NCBI RefSeq assembly: GCF_000735585.1
Contig: NZ_JNNO01000015.1
Location: forward strand, 1-64,000
Source: Devosia sp. LC5
GTDB lineage: Bacteria > Pseudomonadota > Alphaproteobacteria > Rhizobiales > Devosiaceae
Direction: 5' to 3'
DNA: 64,000 bases
Shown: piece by piece, positions 51,773 to 59,711 of the stretch
How positions within the stretch are numbered: position 1 is the first letter of the stretch
How the letters are laid out: every line of letters starts with the position of its first letter
The notes under the pieces: generated by a model
Seen by the model: only the letters and a program-made list of their open reading frames with translations
The model's database searches: none
What the model was told of the DNA's origin: nothing
Position numbers and translations under genes: made by a program

Positions 51773-52603
51773 ATGGGGGAGGCTGGGAGGGGGCGGGGCC
51801 GCACACTCCTAGCCCTGTTGCTCGCCCTCCTCGCCACCCCAGCCCTGGCCCAATCCCTCCCCTATCATAGCGATCCCAGCGCCCGCGAAATCCTGCCCAG
51901 CCTCTCCCCCGTGCCGGCCATCCGCTTCCTCACCACCACCGATTTCCCGCCCTTTAATTTCCGCGATGCCGGAGGCGAATTGATCGGCTTCAATGTCGAT
52001 CTGGCCCGCCGCATCTGCACCGAGGTCAATGTCGCCTGCACCATTCAGGCCTGGCCTTGGGAACAGGCCGCCGATGCGCTGGCCGATAGCCAGGGCGATG
52101 CCCTGATCGCCGGGCTCGACATGTCCGATGAAAACGGCAAGCGCTTCGACTTTTCCGCCACCTATCTGGCGCTGCCCGGCCGCTTCGTCACCCGCGCCGC
52201 CGATATTGCCACCTTCGATGCCTCAGCCCTCGCCGGCAAAACCATCGCGGTCCGCGCCGGCAGCGCCCACGAAACCTTCGTGAAACGCTATCTGCCCGAG
52301 GCCAATATCGCCCCCTTCGCCAATGAAGTCGAAGCCCTGGCCGCCGTGCAAAACCGCGCCGCCGGCCTCTTCTTCGGCGACGCCATGCGGGCGTCCTTCT
52401 GGCTCAATGAAAATCTCGACTGCTGCGGCTTTGCCGGCGACGCCTATTTCCGTCCGGCACTGTTCGGGGAAGGCCTCTCCATCGCCGTCCCCGCCGGCAA
52501 TGACGCGGTGCGCCACGCCATCGACTGGGCCTTGATCAAGCTCAAGGATAACGGGACGCTCGACGAGCTATATCTTCGCTGGTTTCCCGTGGGGTTTTAT
52601 TAG
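51773..52603 (+). CDS. ABC transporter solute-binding protein, family 3
   Basis: A 276-residue periplasmic binding protein of the polar amino acid type. A signal peptide (RTLLALLLALLATPALAQ) is followed by IRFLTTTDFPPFNFRDAGGELIGFNVDLARRICTEVNVAC, the classical family 3 opening, and later GKTIAVRAGSAHETFVKRY. The start is uncertain. The ATG at 51773 sits inside a GC-rich palindromic repeat and gives a clean signal peptide. Upstream ATGs at 51692 and 51617 would add an unlikely N-terminal tail made of repeat sequence. No permease or ATPase genes are adjacent, so it is an orphan or works with a distant system. Confidence 0.82.
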   Translation: MGEAGRGRGRTLLALLLALLATPALAQSLPYHSDPSAREILPSLSPVPAIRFLTTTDFPPFNFRDAGGELIGFNVDLARRICTEVNVACTIQAWPWEQAADALADSQGDALIAGLDMSDENGKRFDFSATYLALPGRFVTRAADIATFDASALAGKTIAVRAGSAHETFVKRYLPEANIAPFANEVEALAAVQNRAAGLFFGDAMRASFWLNENLDCCGFAGDAYFRPALFGEGLSIAVPAGNDAVRHAIDWALIKLKDNGTLDELYLRWFPVGFY

Positions 52604-52622
52604 CGGGGATACCCCTCCTGGC

Positions 52623-52641
52623 CTCCCCCTGATAGGGGGAG
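52623..52641. repeat. GC-rich palindrome after the binding-protein gene
   Basis: CTCCCCCT and AGGGGGAG flank a three-base centre. It belongs to the same C-run/G-run family as 2281-2298 and lies between two convergent genes. Confidence 0.6.
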
Positions 52642-52710
52642 GGACTGTTCTGTGATCGTGACTCGATCCAGTCCCGGGAATCGATCCAGTTCCAGGAGTG
52701 GAGAGAGGAC

Positions 52711-53124
52711 CTAAACCGGCATCCGGCGGTGCCGCGCCCGTGCCGCCGCTTCGATTGCCGCTGTCGTCAGCCGGTCCAGATCCAGCCTGTCCCGCAGCAT
52801 TTCAAGGAACCGCAATTCCTCCTGCTCCAGATGCAGATCGACCGCCGTTACTTCCACCGCCACGGCATAGGCGGTGTCCTGCAGTTTGTGCGGCAATGCC
52901 GCGATAGCGTCGTCCAGCACCTTGTCCAGCCCGCCCGGTCCATTGAGCGTATCGGCGCAGGCATTGGCCACGGCGGTCAGCCTTGCCTTGTCGAATCCAT
53001 CAAACACCGGCAAGCGGCCCACCAATGCCTGGATGCGCAGCAATTCCTTTTCGGTCATCGCGCTGTCCGATGAAGCGGCGACGATCATCAGGTGGATCAG
53101 GGCATCATGGGCAGCAAGGGTCAT
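52711..53124 (-). CDS. TerB-like (tellurite resistance TerB family) protein
   Basis: A 137-residue all-helical acidic protein of the TerB-like group. Signs are the helix pattern ALIHLMIVAASSDSAMTEKELLRIQALVGRL and the acidic pair region VDLHLEQEELRFLEMLRDRLDL, where TerB domains place metal-binding acidic residues. The cellular role is unknown for stand-alone copies and tellurite resistance is not implied. It diverges from lysK. Confidence 0.78.
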   Translation of the reverse strand: MTLAAHDALIHLMIVAASSDSAMTEKELLRIQALVGRLPVFDGFDKARLTAVANACADTLNGPGGLDKVLDDAIAALPHKLQDTAYAVAVEVTAVDLHLEQEELRFLEMLRDRLDLDRLTTAAIEAAARARHRRMPV

Positions 53125-53267
53125 CGCGTTTTCCGTTCTGGCGTGTTGTTGCCGATAGCTAGGCAGGCGCCCCGCTCATGGCAAGCAGGGCACCAGCGAG
53201 ATTGACGCAGGCGTGCGGGAATGCAACACACCTCCCGCCTCCCATAAAGTACCGAAAGGCTGGTTCC

Positions 53268-54881
53268 TTGTCGCCCGCTCCTTTGCCCCCACTCGATCCT
53301 GCGTTTTTCGACGCTGCCCAAACTGCCCGTGCCTGGCCGTTTGAGGAAGCCAAAAAACTGGTGGCCCGGCTGGAGAAAACCGGCAAGGGCGAGGCCGTGT
53401 TCGAAACCGGCTATGGCCCCTCGGGCCTGCCCCATATCGGCACCTTTGGTGAAGTGGCCCGCACCACCATGGTGCGCACGGCCTTTCGCCTGCTGACGCG
53501 CGATCAGATCCCGACCCGGCTCATCTGCTTCTCCGATGACCTCGATGGCATGCGCAAGATCCCGGACAATGTGCCCTCCAAGGAGGCCATGGAGCCGCAT
53601 CTGCAAAAGCCGCTCAGCGCCGTGCCCGATCCCTGGACCAATGAATATGCCAGCTTCGGTGACCACAACAACGCCATGCTGCGCCGGTTCCTCGACACCT
53701 TCGGCTTCGATTACGAATTCGCCAGCGCCACCGATTATTATCGCTCCGGCAAGTTCGACGCCGTGCTCCGCCGCGCTGCCGAACGCTATGACGACATCAT
53801 GGCAGTTATGCTCCCCACTTTGGGTGCCGAGCGGCAGGCGACCTATTCGCCCTTCCTGCCAATCTCCCCGATTTCCGGCCGCGTGCTCTATGTGCCCATG
53901 AAGGAAGTCGATGCCGTCAACGGCACCATCACCTTTGCCGATGAAGATGGCCGCGACACCACCGTTCCGGTCACCGGCGGCCATGTGAAGATGCAGTGGA
54001 AGCCCGATTTCGGCATGCGCTGGGCCGCCCTCGGCGTGGATTTCGAAATGTTCGGCAAGGACCACCAGACCAACGCCCATGTCTATGACAAGATTTGCGA
54101 AATCCTCGGCGGCAGGGCGCCCGAACACTATGTGTTCGAGCTGTTCCTCGATTCCGAAGGGCAAAAGATTTCCAAGTCCAAGGGCAACGGCCTGACCATC
54201 GACGAATGGCTGACTTACGCGGGCAATGAGAGCCTGGGGCTCTATATGTTCCAGAAGCCCCGCACCGCCAAGCGGCTGCATTTCGATGTCATTCCGCGTG
54301 CCGTCGACGAATATTATAGCTACCTGTCCGCCTACCAGGGCCAGGACGTCGCCGCCCGTATCGAAAACCCGGCCTTCCACGTCCATTACGGCAATGTGCC
54401 AAACCCCGAAGTGCCGCTCAGCTTCGCGTTGCTGCTTAATCTCGTGGCTACGGCCAATGCGCAGGACACCAAGGTGCTCTGGGGCTTCATCTCGCGCTAC
54501 CTGCATGGCGCCACGGCCCAGACCCATCCCGAGATCGATCGCCTGGCCGCCTATGCGGTGCGCTATTTCAACGACAAGGTAAAGCCGAACAAGGTCTATC
54601 GCGCCCCCAGTGATCAGGAACGTGCAGCCCTGCAGGACCTGCACGATCAGCTCGCCGCCTATGAAGGCTCCACCGACGGCGCCGCGCTGCAGGACCTCGT
54701 CTACGCCATCGGCAATGCCCACAAGTTCGAGCCGCTGCGCGATTGGTTCAAGGCGATCTACCAGGTGCTGCTCGGCGAAGACCAGGGGCCCCGCTTCGGC
54801 TCCTTCATCGCCCTGTTCGGCGTCGCCGAAACCCGCAAGCTGATCGCTGACGCCCTGGCGGGAAAAATGCTCAAGGGCTAG
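53268..54881 (+). CDS. lysK: Lysyl-tRNA synthetase, class I
   Basis: This enzyme charges tRNA-Lys and is of the class I type found in archaea and some alphaproteobacteria, unrelated to class II LysS. The 537-residue protein has the HIGH-like motif HIGT (residues 56-59), the KMSKS-like motif KISKSKG (300-306) and family stretches such as [16 protein letters not shown] and [22 protein letters not shown]. The start is TTG at 53268 with GAAAGG 8 bases upstream; the in-frame ATG at 53178 would add 30 unrelated residues. It is a single-gene unit. Confidence 0.92.
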   Translation: MSPAPLPPLDPAFFDAAQTARAWPFEEAKKLVARLEKTGKGEAVFETGYGPSGLPHIGTFGEVARTTMVRTAFRLLTRDQIPTRLICFSDDLDGMRKIPDNVPSKEAMEPHLQKPLSAVPDPWTNEYASFGDHNNAMLRRFLDTFGFDYEFASATDYYRSGKFDAVLRRAAERYDDIMAVMLPTLGAERQATYSPFLPISPISGRVLYVPMKEVDAVNGTITFADEDGRDTTVPVTGGHVKMQWKPDFGMRWAALGVDFEMFGKDHQTNAHVYDKICEILGGRAPEHYVFELFLDSEGQKISKSKGNGLTIDEWLTYAGNESLGLYMFQKPRTAKRLHFDVIPRAVDEYYSYLSAYQGQDVAARIENPAFHVHYGNVPNPEVPLSFALLLNLVATANAQDTKVLWGFISRYLHGATAQTHPEIDRLAAYAVRYFNDKVKPNKVYRAPSDQERAALQDLHDQLAAYEGSTDGAALQDLVYAIGNAHKFEPLRDWFKAIYQVLLGEDQGPRFGSFIALFGVAETRKLIADALAGKMLKG

Positions 54882-54970
54882 CGGCCGGCCGGGCAGCAAG
54901 CACCAAAATGCGGCGCGTGGACTACGGGATCACGCGCCGCATCAATACCCCGCCGGCGCCGGCAGGATGC

Positions 54971-55081
54971 CTAGTCGGCGGCCTCCACAGCCTCGCCGTC
55001 ATGTTCGAGAATGTCGCCCGGCTGGCACTCCAGATACCGGCAAATGGCACCCAGCGTGTCAAAGCGGATGCCTTTGACCTT
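54971..55081 (-). pseudogene. 3' remnant of a small HTH regulator (HTH_26/XRE type)
   Basis: On the reverse strand 36 codons read as the C-terminal part of a small Cro/CI-type regulator (KVKGIRFDTLGAICRYLECQ then PGDILEHDG). This is the conserved end of 65-75-residue HTH_26 proteins. Upstream in the same frame the usual N-terminal helices are missing, no start codon is found and a TAA lies about 100 bases before. The gene is therefore a truncated relic, 93 bases from the acetyltransferase gene. Confidence 0.65.
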
Positions 55082-55174
55082 GCCTTGCGGCGGGTCTGTG
55101 CAATGCAGCCGGGCCAACCTGGACGAGAATATCGCTCTTGCCGCAGTCGCGTCGGCGGCACCCGATTGCGTCCG

Positions 55175-55624
55175 TTATGGCCCCAGCACCTTGCGGAAAT
55201 AAACCACGCGCCGGGTTTCGCTAAAGCCCAGGGCGCCATGCATCTGGTGGCTTTCCAGATTGTCCAGCGCCGCATCCGAGGCAAATTCGCTGCAGCCTTG
55301 CGCGCGCCCCCAATCCTCCACTGCCGCCACCAGCCCCCGGGCAATCCCAAGGCGGCGGCAGTCCGGCGCCACATAGATGCCCTCAAGAAACGCCACCGGC
55401 GAGGTTTTGCACCCTTCGACATAGTCGTGCCGCAAGCTGGCCTCTGCCAGTCCCACCGCTCGGTCATCCGGCAGGCGGGCGATCAGGTTGATATTGTTCC
55501 CGGGCGCCGCCAGCAACGCCGCGATATCGGCCTCATGTGCGCCGGCCTCATTGCTTGGCCAAAGCGCCTGGCGCAGTTCCGCCCAATCGGCTTTGTCCGC
55601 TGCCTTCGCCGCCGCGATCTTCAT
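55175..55624 (-). CDS. AAC(6')-I-like GNAT acetyltransferase
   Basis: A 149-residue GNAT N-acetyltransferase. The acetyl-CoA loop is visible as YVAPDCRRLGIARGLV. The whole C-terminal half (CKTSPVAFLEGIYV, CSEFASDAALDN, GALGFSETRRVVYF) follows the pattern of chromosomal aminoglycoside 6'-N-acetyltransferases of the AAC(6')-I group, from memory of that family. The natural substrate may be something else. The ATG at 55624 overlaps the stop of the S24 repressor gene (ATGA), so the two are translationally coupled. Confidence 0.85.
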   Translation of the reverse strand: MKIAAAKAADKADWAELRQALWPSNEAGAHEADIAALLAAPGNNINLIARLPDDRAVGLAEASLRHDYVEGCKTSPVAFLEGIYVAPDCRRLGIARGLVAAVEDWGRAQGCSEFASDAALDNLESHQMHGALGFSETRRVVYFRKVLGP

Positions 55625-56262
55625 TGGCTGGCCCAGATGATCCTGGCAATCCATTCCACATCGCTCATTTCGATCAGCCGCGGCTCATAGGCCGGGTTGA
55701 GCGAATGCAGCTCGATCTGCTTGGCCGTCTGTCGCGCCAGGATCTTGGCCATGACTTCGCCATCCCGTGTCTTGACCACCACGCGATCGCCGCGCCGCAC
55801 CTGTTCGGTGGGCGACACCACGATCCGGTCGCCTTCCCGATACAGCGGCTCCATCGAATCGCCCTGCACTTCGAGCGCATAAATGCCCGCTTCGCCCGAA
55901 GAGGGCAGGGCGATTTCATCCCAGCCCTGTCCCGCCGGAAACCCCGCACTGTCGAAAAACCCGCCCGAGCCCGCCTGCGCCAGGCCCAGCAGCGGCACGG
56001 TGGGATTGCCCGATGGCTGCCCCCCCTGGAAAAACGCGCCGGTGCCGCTCAGAAAGCTGTCAAAGCCTTCCCCCGTTGCTTCCAGGATTTTGGAGATGCT
56101 CTCGGTCGAAGGCCAGCGCTCCCGGCCATCCTTGCTGATGCGTTTGGAGACATTGAAGGCCGTGGCATCGAGCCCGGCAAGCCTGGCCAGCGCCGACACC
56201 GAATGGCCGTGCCGGCGCGCCAGCGCGTCAATGCCGTCCCAGATGGCCCTGTGTGAAAGCAT
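55621..56262 (-). CDS. LexA-like S24 repressor with N-terminal HTH
   Basis: A 213-residue phage-repressor-like protein. The N-terminal helix-turn-helix (GHSVSALARLAGLDATAFNVSKR, about 19-41) binds DNA. The C-terminal S24/LexA peptidase domain has Ser136 in QGDSMEPLYREGD and Lys173 in GEVMAKIL, 37 residues apart as in LexA. An Ala97-Gly98 pair in the linker is a plausible self-cleavage site. The ATG at 56262 has AGGA 8 bases upstream. No other phage genes are near, so it looks like a chromosomal stress regulator controlling itself and the coupled acetyltransferase. Confidence 0.88.
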   Translation of the reverse strand: MLSHRAIWDGIDALARRHGHSVSALARLAGLDATAFNVSKRISKDGRERWPSTESISKILEATGEGFDSFLSGTGAFFQGGQPSGNPTVPLLGLAQAGSGGFFDSAGFPAGQGWDEIALPSSGEAGIYALEVQGDSMEPLYREGDRIVVSPTEQVRRGDRVVVKTRDGEVMAKILARQTAKQIELHSLNPAYEPRLIEMSDVEWIARIIWASQ

Positions 56263-56395
56263 GGCAGCGTCCTGCTTCAGGAAATATGTCTTATCCGTGG
56301 AAATTAATCCTAAGCCTATTCCTCTCCTTCCCCCTTGTAAAGCCCGCCCCAATCCGTCTTGCCCGCCGCAGGCGAGCCCATTAGGGTCGCGGCCC

Positions 56396-56752
56396 ATGAC
56401 CACGCCAGATTTGATCTACAAAATCGCCACCGAGGCCGCTTACGCCCCCGCGCGCCACGCCTCTGCCTTTGCCGGCATGCCCATCGACGCTGCCGATGGC
56501 TATATCCATTTTTCCACCGCCACCCAATTGGCCGAAACCCTGCGCCTGCACTTTGCCGGCCAATCGGGTCTGGTCATTCTGGGTGTCCGCACTGCCGGTC
56601 TGGGCGAGAACCTGGTCTGGGAGGCCTCGCGCGGCGGCGCGCTCTTCCCCCATCTCTATGGCGGCCCGCTGCCTGCCTCCGCCATTGCCTTTGAGGCAAA
56701 GGTTGATGTCGCCGCCGACGGCTCCTGCACTTTGCCCGAGGCCGTTCGATGA
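56396..56752 (+). CDS. DUF952 family protein
   Basis: A 118-residue protein of the DUF952 family, related in fold to ADP-ribosyl-type enzymes but of unproven function. Landmarks are IYKIATEAAYAPARHA, GYIHFSTATQLAETLRLHF and LVWEASRGGALFPHLYGG. The ATG at 56396 is the natural start; a long open frame upstream runs antisense to the S24 gene. It overlaps pyrD by four bases, so the two are probably co-translated. Confidence 0.88.
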   Translation: MTTPDLIYKIATEAAYAPARHASAFAGMPIDAADGYIHFSTATQLAETLRLHFAGQSGLVILGVRTAGLGENLVWEASRGGALFPHLYGGPLPASAIAFEAKVDVAADGSCTLPEAVR

Positions 56753-57858
56753 TCTTTTCTGCCCTCTCGCCTTTGCTGCGCCTGCCTGCCGTCTCGGGTC
56801 TCACCCAGCAGACCCTGCTCAAGATGGATGCCGAAACCGCCCATCGCGCCACCATCACGGCGCTACGCCTGGGCCTTGCCCCCGAACAGGCCCATGCCGA
56901 AGCGCCCGAACTGGCCACCACGCTCTGCGGCATCGAGCTCAAAAACCCTATCGGCATGGCCGCCGGCTTCGACAAGAATGCCGAAGTGCCCCGTCCCCTG
57001 GCCTTGCTGGGCTTTGGCATGGTGGAAATCGGCACGGTCACCCCGCGCCCGCAAACCGGCAACCCCAAGCCGCGCCTGTTCCGCGTGCCGGGAGCCGATG
57101 GCGTCATCAACCGCATGGGCTTCAACAATGAAGGCCATGATGCAGCTTTTGCCCGCCTCAAGGGCCTGCGCGTCCCCGCCGCGCTCGGCGTCAATATCGG
57201 CGCCAACAAGGACAGCACAGATTTCGTTGCCGACTATGTGCTGGGCGTCAAACGCTTCGCCGATCTGGCCGATTACCTGACCGTCAATATCTCCTCGCCC
57301 AACACGCCCGGCCTGCGCAACCTGCAATCCGACGAGGCTTTGCGCCGCCTGCTCGGCGAAGTGCTCGATGCCCGCGCCAAGGCCAAAACCCGCGTGCCGG
57401 TCTTCCTCAAAATCGCGCCGGATCTGGACCAAAAGGAACTCGACGCCATCGCCAAGGTCGTGCTCGCCACCGATCTCGATGGCCTGATCGTCTCCAACAC
57501 CACCGTGACGCGCGATGCCATTGCCGGCCTCGAAAACGCCGGCGAAACCGGCGGCCTCTCCGGCAAGCCGCTGTTCGAGCTGTCCACCCAGCGCCTCGCC
57601 CAGATGCGCCTACGCATCGGTACAATGCCCATCATTGGCGTCGGCGGCATTCACTCTCCGCAATCGGCCCTCGCCAAATTCGAAGCCGGCGCCGACGCCA
57701 TCCAGCTCTATTCGGCCATGGTCTTTGGTGGTCTTGATCTGCTCGACCGCATCAAGCGCGGTCTCGTCGCCGCCATCCGCGCTGAAGGCAAAACCAATAT
57801 CAGCCAGCTGGTCGGCAGCAAGACGGCCGATTGGGCCAAGGGTAAGGTCAGGCTTTAA
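56749..57858 (+). CDS. pyrD: Dihydroorotate dehydrogenase (quinone), class 2
   Basis: PyrD oxidises dihydroorotate to orotate at the inner membrane with quinone. The 369-residue protein starts with the amphipathic membrane-association helices of class 2 (SPLLRLPAVSGLTQQTLLKMDAETAHRAT). Landmarks are NPIGMAAGFDKNAEVP, INRMGFNNEG, the NISSPNTPGLRNLQ loop with the catalytic Ser, and FMN phosphate sites IGVGGIHS and YSAMVFGG. It follows the DUF952 gene by a four-base overlap. Confidence 0.95.
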   Translation: MIFSALSPLLRLPAVSGLTQQTLLKMDAETAHRATITALRLGLAPEQAHAEAPELATTLCGIELKNPIGMAAGFDKNAEVPRPLALLGFGMVEIGTVTPRPQTGNPKPRLFRVPGADGVINRMGFNNEGHDAAFARLKGLRVPAALGVNIGANKDSTDFVADYVLGVKRFADLADYLTVNISSPNTPGLRNLQSDEALRRLLGEVLDARAKAKTRVPVFLKIAPDLDQKELDAIAKVVLATDLDGLIVSNTTVTRDAIAGLENAGETGGLSGKPLFELSTQRLAQMRLRIGTMPIIGVGGIHSPQSALAKFEAGADAIQLYSAMVFGGLDLLDRIKRGLVAAIRAEGKTNISQLVGSKTADWAKGKVRL

Positions 57859-57903
57859 GGGCTAATCGACCAAGTCTTGTGTTGGAGAGCCGCGATGGCT
57901 CAC

Positions 57904-58016
57904 CTCGCCTCAGAGGAGAGGTCGGCGCGCAGCGCCGGGTGAGGGGGGCGACGCTGCAACAAATGCGATGTATCCAGCATCGCACCCCTCACCCTGGCCT
58001 CTCCCCTGAGGGGCGA
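57904..58016. repeat. Long imperfect inverted repeat element, copy A
   Basis: This 113-base element is bounded by CTCGCC and GGCGAG and is folded around an apical CGACGCTG/CAGCATCG pairing. Its right arm (CAGCATCGCACCCCTCACCC) is identical to the right apical arm of copy B at 59596-59615. It lies between the convergent pyrD and the small membrane-protein gene. Confidence 0.7.
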
Positions 58017-58096
58017 GGGGACGATAGAGTATGTGGATCGGTGCATATGCGATAGCACTGCCCCTCAAGGGGGAGAGAGGCAGATCGCGGCTAAAC

Positions 58097-58309
58097 CTAT
58101 CCCACCGCCCCCGCACAGACCCGCGCCGCCTCCGCTTCCACATCCAGCGGATCGAGCGTTGCCCCCGGGCTGGCGCTGCGGGCAATGTCTTCACCCACAA
58201 TGTCCACGCACTGCCCGAACCCCGTTGGCCGCAGTACGATCGCGCCCGCCACGGCAGCGGCGCCCCAAAGTATCGCCAGCGCCAGAACCAGCGTCTTGCC
58301 CATGCTCAC
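58097..58309 (-). CDS. Small single-pass membrane or exported protein, unknown function
   Basis: A 70-residue protein (68 if the ATG at 58303 is used) with one N-terminal hydrophobic segment (TLVLALAILWGAAAVAGAIVL). A short acidic tail contains two cysteines. The GTG at 58309 overlaps the kinase stop as GTGA. No family is recognised. It is the last gene of a three-gene leftward operon with the kinase and the DUF6460 protein. Confidence 0.65.
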   Translation of the reverse strand: MSMGKTLVLALAILWGAAAVAGAIVLRPTGFGQCVDIVGEDIARSASPGATLDPLDVEAEAARVCAGAVG

Positions 58310-58977
58310 CGTTCCACCGCCAGTTCGATCACCACATCCGCCCGGTCCTGGCTCGCGCTCACCAGATCGTAGTTCGGCAAATCATTGCGCTCGATATGCG
58401 CCGCATTGCGTTCGGGCGTAAACAGGCCCTCCTCGCCATGCCGCTTCATCAGCCGCTGGCGCACCAGCTCGCGTGGCACATCGATAAATACTGCATAATC
58501 GAGCAGCGGCCTGACGCCGGCAAATGGCCCCTCGCTCAGCAGCAGATAATTGCCCTCCACCACCAGCACCCGCACCTCGGGCTGCACGGCAAAGGCATCC
58601 TCCACCACATCCTCGATTTTGCGCGAATAGCCCGGCCCGCTGACCACGCCCGTGGCCGTTTTGAGATGATGCAGGAAAGTGACGAAGTCCGCGCCTTCAA
58701 AGGTATGCGGCGCGCCTTTGTAGTCGGTCTGCCCCATGGCCTCGAGCTTGGCATGGCGCATATGGAACCCATCCATCGGCACCAAAGCGGCGCTGCCCGG
58801 ATGGGTGGCATTGAGCATGGTCACCAGCTCTGCCGCCAATGTCGATTTGCCGGTGCCCGGCCCGCCCGCCAGTCCGATGGCGATGCGTTTGTGGGCGAGG
58901 CTTTCCATTTCCAGAATATGCGGCACCAGCCGCGACAGCGCCTGCTGCGGGGTGAGTTTGAGCCGGCCGGGACCCAT
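58306..58977 (-). CDS. P-loop kinase of the uridine kinase/PRK-like family (FrcK/YggC type)
   Basis: A 223-residue P-loop kinase with Walker A GGPGTGKST (about 38-46). It has the lid/substrate region VPMDGFHMRHAKLEAMGQTDYKGAPHTFEGADF, a pattern shared with YggC and rhizobial FrcK-like proteins, and a Walker B VLVVEGNYLLL. FrcK-like proteins have been linked to fructose use, but the substrate here cannot be stated. It shares one base with the preceding DUF6460 stop. Confidence 0.85.
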   Translation of the reverse strand: MGPGRLKLTPQQALSRLVPHILEMESLAHKRIAIGLAGGPGTGKSTLAAELVTMLNATHPGSAALVPMDGFHMRHAKLEAMGQTDYKGAPHTFEGADFVTFLHHLKTATGVVSGPGYSRKIEDVVEDAFAVQPEVRVLVVEGNYLLLSEGPFAGVRPLLDYAVFIDVPRELVRQRLMKRHGEEGLFTPERNAAHIERNDLPNYDLVSASQDRADVVIELAVER

Positions 58978-59270
58978 CAGCGCCCCTTGAGCAGGCGCAG
59001 CACGATCCAGATCGGCACCACCAGCGCCGCACCCGCCAGCGTATAGCTGACCAGATTGGCCAGCACGCCCGTGCCATCCCGCAAGGCGTCTTCCACCAGC
59101 CGCACTGCGCCCTGCACGACATCGCGGGCATCAAAGCCCAGCACCGCCATGACAAAGCCCACGATCAGCGACAACACCACTAGCCGGATAACCAGCCCGC
59201 CCGGCCGCTCGCCCAACAGACGCTCGATGCCGCTGCGCTGGCGCGGCTGGCTCTCATATTGCTCGCTCAT
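58977..59270 (-). CDS. DUF6460 family small membrane protein
   Basis: A 97-residue protein with two predicted membrane helices (VIRLVVLSLIVGFVMAVLGF and LAGAALVVPIWIVLRLL) after a polar, Gln/Arg-rich head. It matches the pattern of the DUF6460 family seen in alphaproteobacteria, whose role is unknown. It is first in the operon with the kinase. Confidence 0.8.
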   Translation of the reverse strand: MSEQYESQPRQRSGIERLLGERPGGLVIRLVVLSLIVGFVMAVLGFDARDVVQGAVRLVEDALRDGTGVLANLVSYTLAGAALVVPIWIVLRLLKGR

Positions 59271-59711
59271 CGCTGAACCCTCACATACTCTATTGAGTTA
59301 ATTGGCGATCATATAGGCTCTTTTGTGATTTGCAGAAGGGGTTGCCTTGATAACGCCGTCCCGAGCCACCCCACCCGGTCTTTGCGGTTGCGGCTTGCGC
59401 ACAGTCCCGCCACGCACACGATCCCCTCTCCCCCTTGAGGGGAGGGCTAGGGTGGAGTGCCGCGGCTCCATCGCGCTCGATATTCCCGGCCTAGCGTCAG
59501 ACGGCACGCCGGCGTTCCAGGTTCCATCGTCCCCTCGCCCCTCAGGGGAGAGGGCCAGGGTGAGGGGTGCGATGCTGGTGGATTATAAAGTGTTGCAGCA
59601 TCGCACCCCTCACCCGCCGCAAAGCGGCGGCCTCTCCCATGAGGGGCGAGGCGAAACCGTGCGCAGCCTTGGTGTGGCTCAAGCGCCTCTTGATCCAGGG
59701 ACAGGCACACC
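59271..59711. repeat. 441-base gene-free stretch with a long inverted repeat (copy B)
   Basis: No convincing gene lies here. A C-run/G-run palindrome is at about 59421-59441. At 59534-59650 a long inverted repeat has a perfect 20-bp apical stem (59558-59577 with 59596-59615) around an 18-base AT-rich loop. Outer arms CTCGCCCCTC/GAGGGGCGAG are also complementary. The right arm carries an inserted hairpin (GCCGC-aaa-GCGGC) absent from copy A. It ends 61 bases before the helicase gene. Confidence 0.75.

Noticed and set aside
52711-53124. Tellurite resistance determinant
   Set aside because: A single TerB-like protein without other ter genes does not support tellurite resistance.
54908-55690. 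Plus-strand open frame of 260 codons over the acetyltransferase region
   Set aside because: It runs antisense to the HTH relic and the GNAT gene and shows no family features.
55621-56262. Prophage marker (S24 repressor)
   Set aside because: No integrase, structural, lysis or replication genes are near; neighbours are pyrD, lysK and other chromosomal genes.
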